64,000 nt of DNA from Chrysomallon squamiferum (lineage: Eukaryota > Mollusca > Gastropoda > Neomphalida > Peltospiridae): assembly GCA_012295275.1 (NCBI GenBank), contig CM022666.1, positions 8,028,265 through 8,092,264 of the forward strand, in the 5' to 3' direction. The first letter of the stretch is position 1; every line of letters begins with the position of its first letter. A program made the position numbers and the translations under genes. The notes beneath the pieces are model-generated. The model made no database searches. It was not told the origin of the DNA and saw only the letters and a list, made by a program, of their open reading frames with translations. Positions 59,460-64,000 of this stretch are shown one piece after another.

Positions 59460-62400
59460 TACATTTTGGACAATTAAAAAATTATCAAAATATTATCAAC
59501 GACCGCAGAACTGCAGTTATCATTATTCTTATTTTAAGTGTCACGTGATTTTAATGTAAATGATAAACCATAAGGGTTAACAACACTCGATTAGATATGT
59601 CGCTATTTAGTCGTGACGTCATTAAACAAATAACCAATGAATTCTCGGGAAAACTAATTCCAACCAGTTAATATACACAAACGAACTGGATTATGTTTTA
59701 TGTGCAAAAACCAGTGTACTTTGTGACACGTGTCACTAACCCATTTTAATTTTTAAGTGGCCTGAAACAGACGATCTGTCATCTACTACATTTATTGTTG
59801 ATAAGAATTAGTGGAAATAACAGCTGCAGAATTAATTTTCATATATAAGTGAGTCTAAATCAATAATAAAGCTGTATTTATTTCCAGCATTTTGTTTTGT
59901 TTTATTTTGTTTTTGACCTGTATTCAAGACATTTTAAGTTTTGTGGTTGTTTGGTGACGTACAAAAGTGTCAAAAAATAACAAAGATGATGGCAATTTTC
60001 TTCTTCTTCTTCTATTACCAAAAGATAATTTATTTGCATCTTCTAATTAACATGAAAACACAAGTCTCGATCTCAGAAAACCCACCTATGGAGCACTGTC
60101 ATTGACATACATCATACTACCTATAAACAGATAAAAATAAAAATAAACTGTAAAATCTAGAAATCACTTTTTTGAGTATAAATATACAAAATAGGCCGGT
60201 GTTTTATAATAAAAGTGTCCATAAACTTTGATTGATAGTGGTAGAAGGATAAAGCAGACGATAAGCAAAGATTTTTTTTCTCATCGGGTTCAGTGAAGTC
60301 GTGAATATTCGTCAGGGATCGTGAACTTTCGACAAAGATCACGGACACTGGTCGGGAAGCTACTGAATATAATAAATCAAATATTTTAAAAACACTAAAA
60401 AGAAGTTTTCGCTTTTGTTTAAGCCTCTTTGTTAAACTTACTCGTTTATTCTAGAATATGTTTTACCGTCAAAGATCATTTTTATGCACGTTAGCTTGAT
60501 AACTGAAATGGCAAAGTCAGTGACCAAATAAATAATAAACGCTGTGATGAATGTAATTAGGGCCGATACCAGACTGTTATTTACGCTAGAAACAGGCCAG
60601 CTACTTGCATTCCTCTGACTACCATTAAAAAAATAAAATAATAAAAAAATAAATATTGCCAACTGGGATTATAATACGAGATCATTTTGATCCAAATATA
60701 TTTAAGTTTAACGGGACTGTTAGTGGTGAACACAATAACGTGGTTAAGAACTTACAATGAACTGTCTATAAACTCTTATGAACTTACAATGAACTGTCCA
60801 TAGACTGTTATGAACAATGAACTACATTTTCCTGCAATTATCTGTTGTCTTCTTCAAACAATAATTTGTATTAAGCTGTGACCCTTAAAGGTCAGCAATA
60901 CAGCTCTGTCCGAGGTCTGACCCCAAAGCTGTGATGGCGTCGGTCATCAGTTTGGTTTAGTTGTTCATGCAAGCAAATGGACAGTTTGAGAATAAAAATA
61001 AACGAAACTCGTTTCTTGGAAGTTAATAGCTAAACAGCGTATTTTGTACCATCACAAATAAACTTTAATAAGAAAATTTTAAAAAATCGTCTTTTGGAAA
61101 TATATTAAAATGTATCTGTATTAGTAAAGCAAATGTTCACAGTTGAGAAAATATCGGGTCTCACTGGCTTTGATGCGTGATGTATTAAATATTTCTATCT
61201 CTGTTGATGATAAACTGTTTACAACGCACTGCAGACATGTCTGAGGTCAAAATAACAGCTGGACAGACGAGGACAAAGGTAAACTGATAAAGTTGTTGAT
61301 GTGGTCAGCTTGCTCCTCATATCATTCACTTGAATGCCAGGTGAGGTTTAAAGTGTGTGTGTGTCTATATATATATTAAAATAGTTTGTTTGGTAATCAT
61401 TAAAGTGTATGTCTTTTCTTTCTTTTTTTTTAAATGTAAAAAAAAAATTAATAATAATTAAAAAAATAATAATAAAACTTTATATTTAGTAACTTATTAT
61501 TTTGTTTGGTAATCATTAAGGTGTATCTGACTAAAAAATAAACCAGTAACTAAATAAATAAAAAGTAAAAGATTTTTATTTTTATTTACACGTCAATAAT
61601 GATAAATTATGACAATAGAATATAATATTGTTACAAAACATTTGAATGCCGCCATTTTACACATTTACAAGAGGATACGTTACTCATGGCGAATAGGCCG
61701 GACTAATAGGTTTATTTTGTCCATCAACGCTTTAAGAAAACCAAAACAAACTGGTTCACCCTGTACGCAGTGACGTCACGGCGAAAGAAATAGGGCGCAC
61801 AGTTATTTTACGCCGTACTCTTTCGTTAGTGTACGTCGTAATTAAATCAAAATTGGATGGCAAAATCCGAAATAAAATATAATTAGGAAGTACGCAAAAT
61901 ATATTTACACTATTTATTTGTGTCTCTAAAGGTGAATTTTAAATGGTTATATATTTTTGAGTTCATTTACGTGTGTGGTTAATACCCTATGAGATTGGCT
62001 TTTATTTCTTAAATGAATTTCTTAGGATCAAGATGAAAGGTGGTTCAAGAATTATGACAAAAGTGACGGTGATGTTCTTTAATGCGGATAGAACCATTTT
62101 CCCAAAGATGTCGGTCGTTGGATCATAACGAAGTCGTAAGTTCTGAGTACAGGACTCTTAGTCGAAAGTGTCGTTTACTTACTGTTACGATGTCGTCTGG
62201 TATCTGTCGTAATAAAGAGAATCACGGTGTCGTTATTTTGTTTAGTACCCATGAGATGTTCGTTTCGTGCTGCGTCTGCGCACGTACGTAATTTTGACCC
62301 CTAAATTTGGACTCTGAATACCAAATTGGTGGACAGATGTATTTATGTATATTTACTTTGTTGATTACATTGAACTTTATTAGAGAAAATTGTATTCATT

Positions 62401-64000
62401 AAGTACATCAATTATATGTTAAAACTTATAAAATAACAACAAATTCTAATTAACATTTTCTAAATACTGGTACTAAAACGGTGAAAGCTTTGTATTCTCT
62501 GTTATTTGTTTTCTAATTTTGCCTTTGAGCCAATTCTGGGGAATGTAGCTTGACAGCAAAGTGCTGGCTGACGTAGAGAACAGCAGATTTAAATTATTTA
62601 AATTATGTATCGGTTACGTAATCACCTCAGTGGATATTTCTTTGTTATGTGTTTAATTTATATATTTCTTTGTACCGTAATAATTTATGAAACTTCTGTC
62701 GTGTGTTTTACATTTTAAATTGTTCACTGTGTTGGTAGATCGGATTATAGACTGTCTGTTTCTGTTAACTGTGACGTTTGCAGTTTTAACCAGTGTTTAC
62801 TTGTCCACTTGTTGTTTAAAGTGCAGTGGGTGTTTTATTCTGTTTATTGTTTATACTCAGTTTTTCCCTATGAAAGTGTTGTAATATCAACCACATGCTG
62901 ATTACACTAACTCCATCTGATAAATCTGAAAAGCTTTTCTGACACAGACAAAAGATAAATATTTATGTATGCTGTGAAACAGCTCACTTGTCGAATATAA
63001 AATATAAAATAACAAAGTTAAGATTACAGTAAAAATACTGTAATTTATATTACATCTTACCCTATCGTGCATATAATTAAAGTTTATTTTCTTTGAAAGC
63101 TATTACTGTCATTCAGGGGTAAATTTGCAATCTTCGGATTTTCATGCGTAATGTCCTGAAAACCAACTCAGACATGAAATTTTCTAAATGGTTGCATAAT
63201 AATAACAGATACTGAATCATAGTATTATTCTGAATACACAGAGGCCACTTGCAAAACTGTAAACTCTTTATATTGTGTCCGCAGAACATGTCAAAATGTT
63301 TCAATGATAAATTATTATAGTAAAAACAATCTATGCAGATTTTCTAAAATGTCTAGAGAACTTGATTTAACCACTTGATTTCCTCTCATTCAGAAAGAAA
63401 TTTGGCCTGAAGATGTTTTAATTTAAAACTTCTTGAGTTATATCTTTTTCAGCCAGATTTACTGATTTTAGTAAATGCATTATAAATAACTATAAATCTG
63501 CATATGCAGAATTTTACACAGAAAATATAATCAAAACTCCAGGCTCCTAGGTAAATTTGATCGAAACTTAAAGCAGTTTTACCCATATCCAAACTGGATC
63601 TGTTCATCAGTTTGGTACCAAAACTCGACCTGTTTCAAGGACTAATAGAGTTTTACCAAGTAAGCATGGCTGACAAACCCAAAATCGACGACCAAAATAC
63701 TGTAAGCAGATAATGTGAGGGATTATCAGCATTTGTTTTTCATATAGTAATCAGAATGCACAGCGCAGATTACGCTTGGTTATCTTTAATAAACGACACT
63801 GTTTACAACAGCGTTGGACACGTTGTTACTATAGCGACATCGTTCATAACGACAATTTCGAGATCATCAACATTTTGTCAACGACATGCTAACGATACTA
63901 TTACACGTGACCTCAGCTTCGGGAACATGGCCCCGTGTTGTTATAAATCTGGAGAGCATGTCAGACGGCTGATTGCATCGAGTGACCTCTTTACCTCCCG
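59455..64000. other. Right-end region, no gene recognised
   Basis: Unique DNA with few repeats: a direct repeat at 60733-60815 (GAACTTACAATGAACTGTC in two copies plus a partial), a duplicated TTTGGTAATCATTAA phrase (61389 and 61506) and A/T runs near 61420-61470. 61740-62290 is relatively rich in CpG and has one TGACGTCA (61771-61778), so it could be a promoter or first-exon region. A 69-codon ORF at 62082-62291 has no family resemblance I can see. A short ATG ORF (61232-61279) followed by GTAA could be a first exon but cannot be supported. Confidence 0.45.

Noticed and set aside
61232-61279. Short ATG-initiated ORF followed by a GTAA donor-like site
   Set aside because: Sixteen or fewer codons with no partner exon found; could be chance.
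62082-62291. 69-codon plus-strand ORF
   Set aside because: Not repeat-derived but shows no recognisable motif, splice context or start context; insufficient support.

Overview
The window is nuclear DNA of an invertebrate animal, most likely a mollusc. Genes have many short exons with GT-AG introns. Unique DNA is AT-rich and is broken up by ATT/AAT, ATTT, CATA, GT and GA microsatellites and several minisatellites. The two confidently named proteins, Integrator subunit 4 and a Spot14/MID1IP1 family protein, are metazoan. The species cannot be fixed from the sequence.

Layout. (1) 1-748: last intron and terminal exon of an unrecognised plus-strand gene, followed by a 29-bp minisatellite (779-1868). 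(2) 1869-10742: no recognisable gene; holds an approximately 80-bp-arm inverted repeat (4045-4254), a 44-bp minisatellite (6221-6790) and a degenerate tandem duplication of about 1 kb (about 6990-8990). (3) 10743-15230, minus: a seven-exon unrecognised gene with a Gln-rich C-terminus. It lies head-to-head with (4) INTS4 (15535-27893, plus, 19 exons, about 937 residues), with 304 bp between the start codons. (5) 28664-36709: gene-poor, simple repeats. (6) 36710-37222, minus: single-exon MID1IP1/THRSP-like gene with its own TATA box. (7) 37360-43690: gene-poor, with a 33-bp minisatellite (42236-42893). (8) 43690-57030: a tandem array of intronless 441-codon genes, all minus, encoding a membrane-anchored enzyme of the GALT/HIT superfamily. 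Two copies are intact and two carry one single-base indel each. A fifth survives only as its 5' end. A TA-flanked DNA transposon remnant with a PHD-like C-terminus and a tRNA-like SINE sit in the spacers. (9) 57031-64000: no gene recognised, simple repeats.

The strongest candidate for an undescribed system is the GALT/HIT array. Its proteins have an N-terminal signal anchor, N-glycosylation sequons, a CxxC metal-type motif, an NPL..RP motif, and HPHMH in place of the HPHxQ of classical uridylyltransferases. Flanks and gene bodies are nearly identical between units, while the first 50 codons form a mosaic, as expected of gene conversion.

Four of the seven largely complete genes (unknown minus gene, INTS4, array copies 3 and 4) show a one-base reading-frame break. 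Some of these may be assembly errors, so loss of function should not be assumed.
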